From: Bacteroidales bacterium
GTDB taxonomy: Bacteria > Bacteroidota > Bacteroidia > Bacteroidales > Dysgonomonadaceae
DNA: 6,711 nt
Assembly (NCBI GenBank): GCA_012799155.1
Contig: JAAZLV010000026.1
Span: 1-6,711, forward strand
Reading direction: 5' to 3'
The translations under genes and the position numbers were made by a program. The notes below the pieces were generated by a model. It was not told the DNA's origin and made no database searches. It saw nothing but the letters and a program-made list of their open reading frames with translations. This document shows positions 6,706 to 6,711 of the stretch, one piece after another; within the stretch, counting starts at the first letter, position 1; every line of letters starts with the position of its first letter.

Positions 6706-6711
6706 GTTGAG

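Overview
This 6.7 kb window looks like chromosomal DNA of a Bacteroidetes, most likely order Bacteroidales. Three things point there: two promoters carry the TAnnTTTG -7 box of that phylum; Shine-Dalgarno sequences are weak or absent before most starts; and two lipoproteins have short signal peptides ending in a Ser-Cys lipobox. A genus close to Proteiniphilum, Petrimonas or Tannerella is a guess from overall gene style, not from a search.

Layout: four full-size or nearly full-size genes occur as two divergent pairs meeting in one convergent junction. Minus strand 2135 to the left edge is an exported oligopeptidase B (ptrB-like, S9A serine peptidase); the window cuts only its extreme C-terminus. 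Plus strand 2247-3125 is a cation diffusion facilitator (CDF) Zn(II)-type efflux transporter. A 99 bp convergent spacer (3126-3224) with a small hairpin and a period-8 degenerate repeat separates it from minus strand 5123-3225, the biosynthetic arginine decarboxylase SpeA. A 233 bp divergent spacer (5124-5356) holds the speA promoter and probably the promoter of plus strand 5357-6625, a lipoprotein serpin with an intact inhibitory hinge. The last 86 bases are AT-rich and end in a degenerate period-9 repeat.

Each gene appears to be its own transcription unit, so no operon or multigene system is evident. Functionally the window holds an envelope peptidase for short basic peptides, a metal exporter, the first step of arginine-to-polyamine metabolism, and an envelope protease inhibitor. 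The most informative points are the lipobox on oligopeptidase B (its E. coli homologue is cytosolic), a Tyr at a position that is acidic in the enterobacterial S2 subsite, and the lipid-anchored inhibitory serpin, comparable to miropin of Tannerella. I found no CRISPR array, tRNA, rRNA, insertion sequence or clear sign of a new system.
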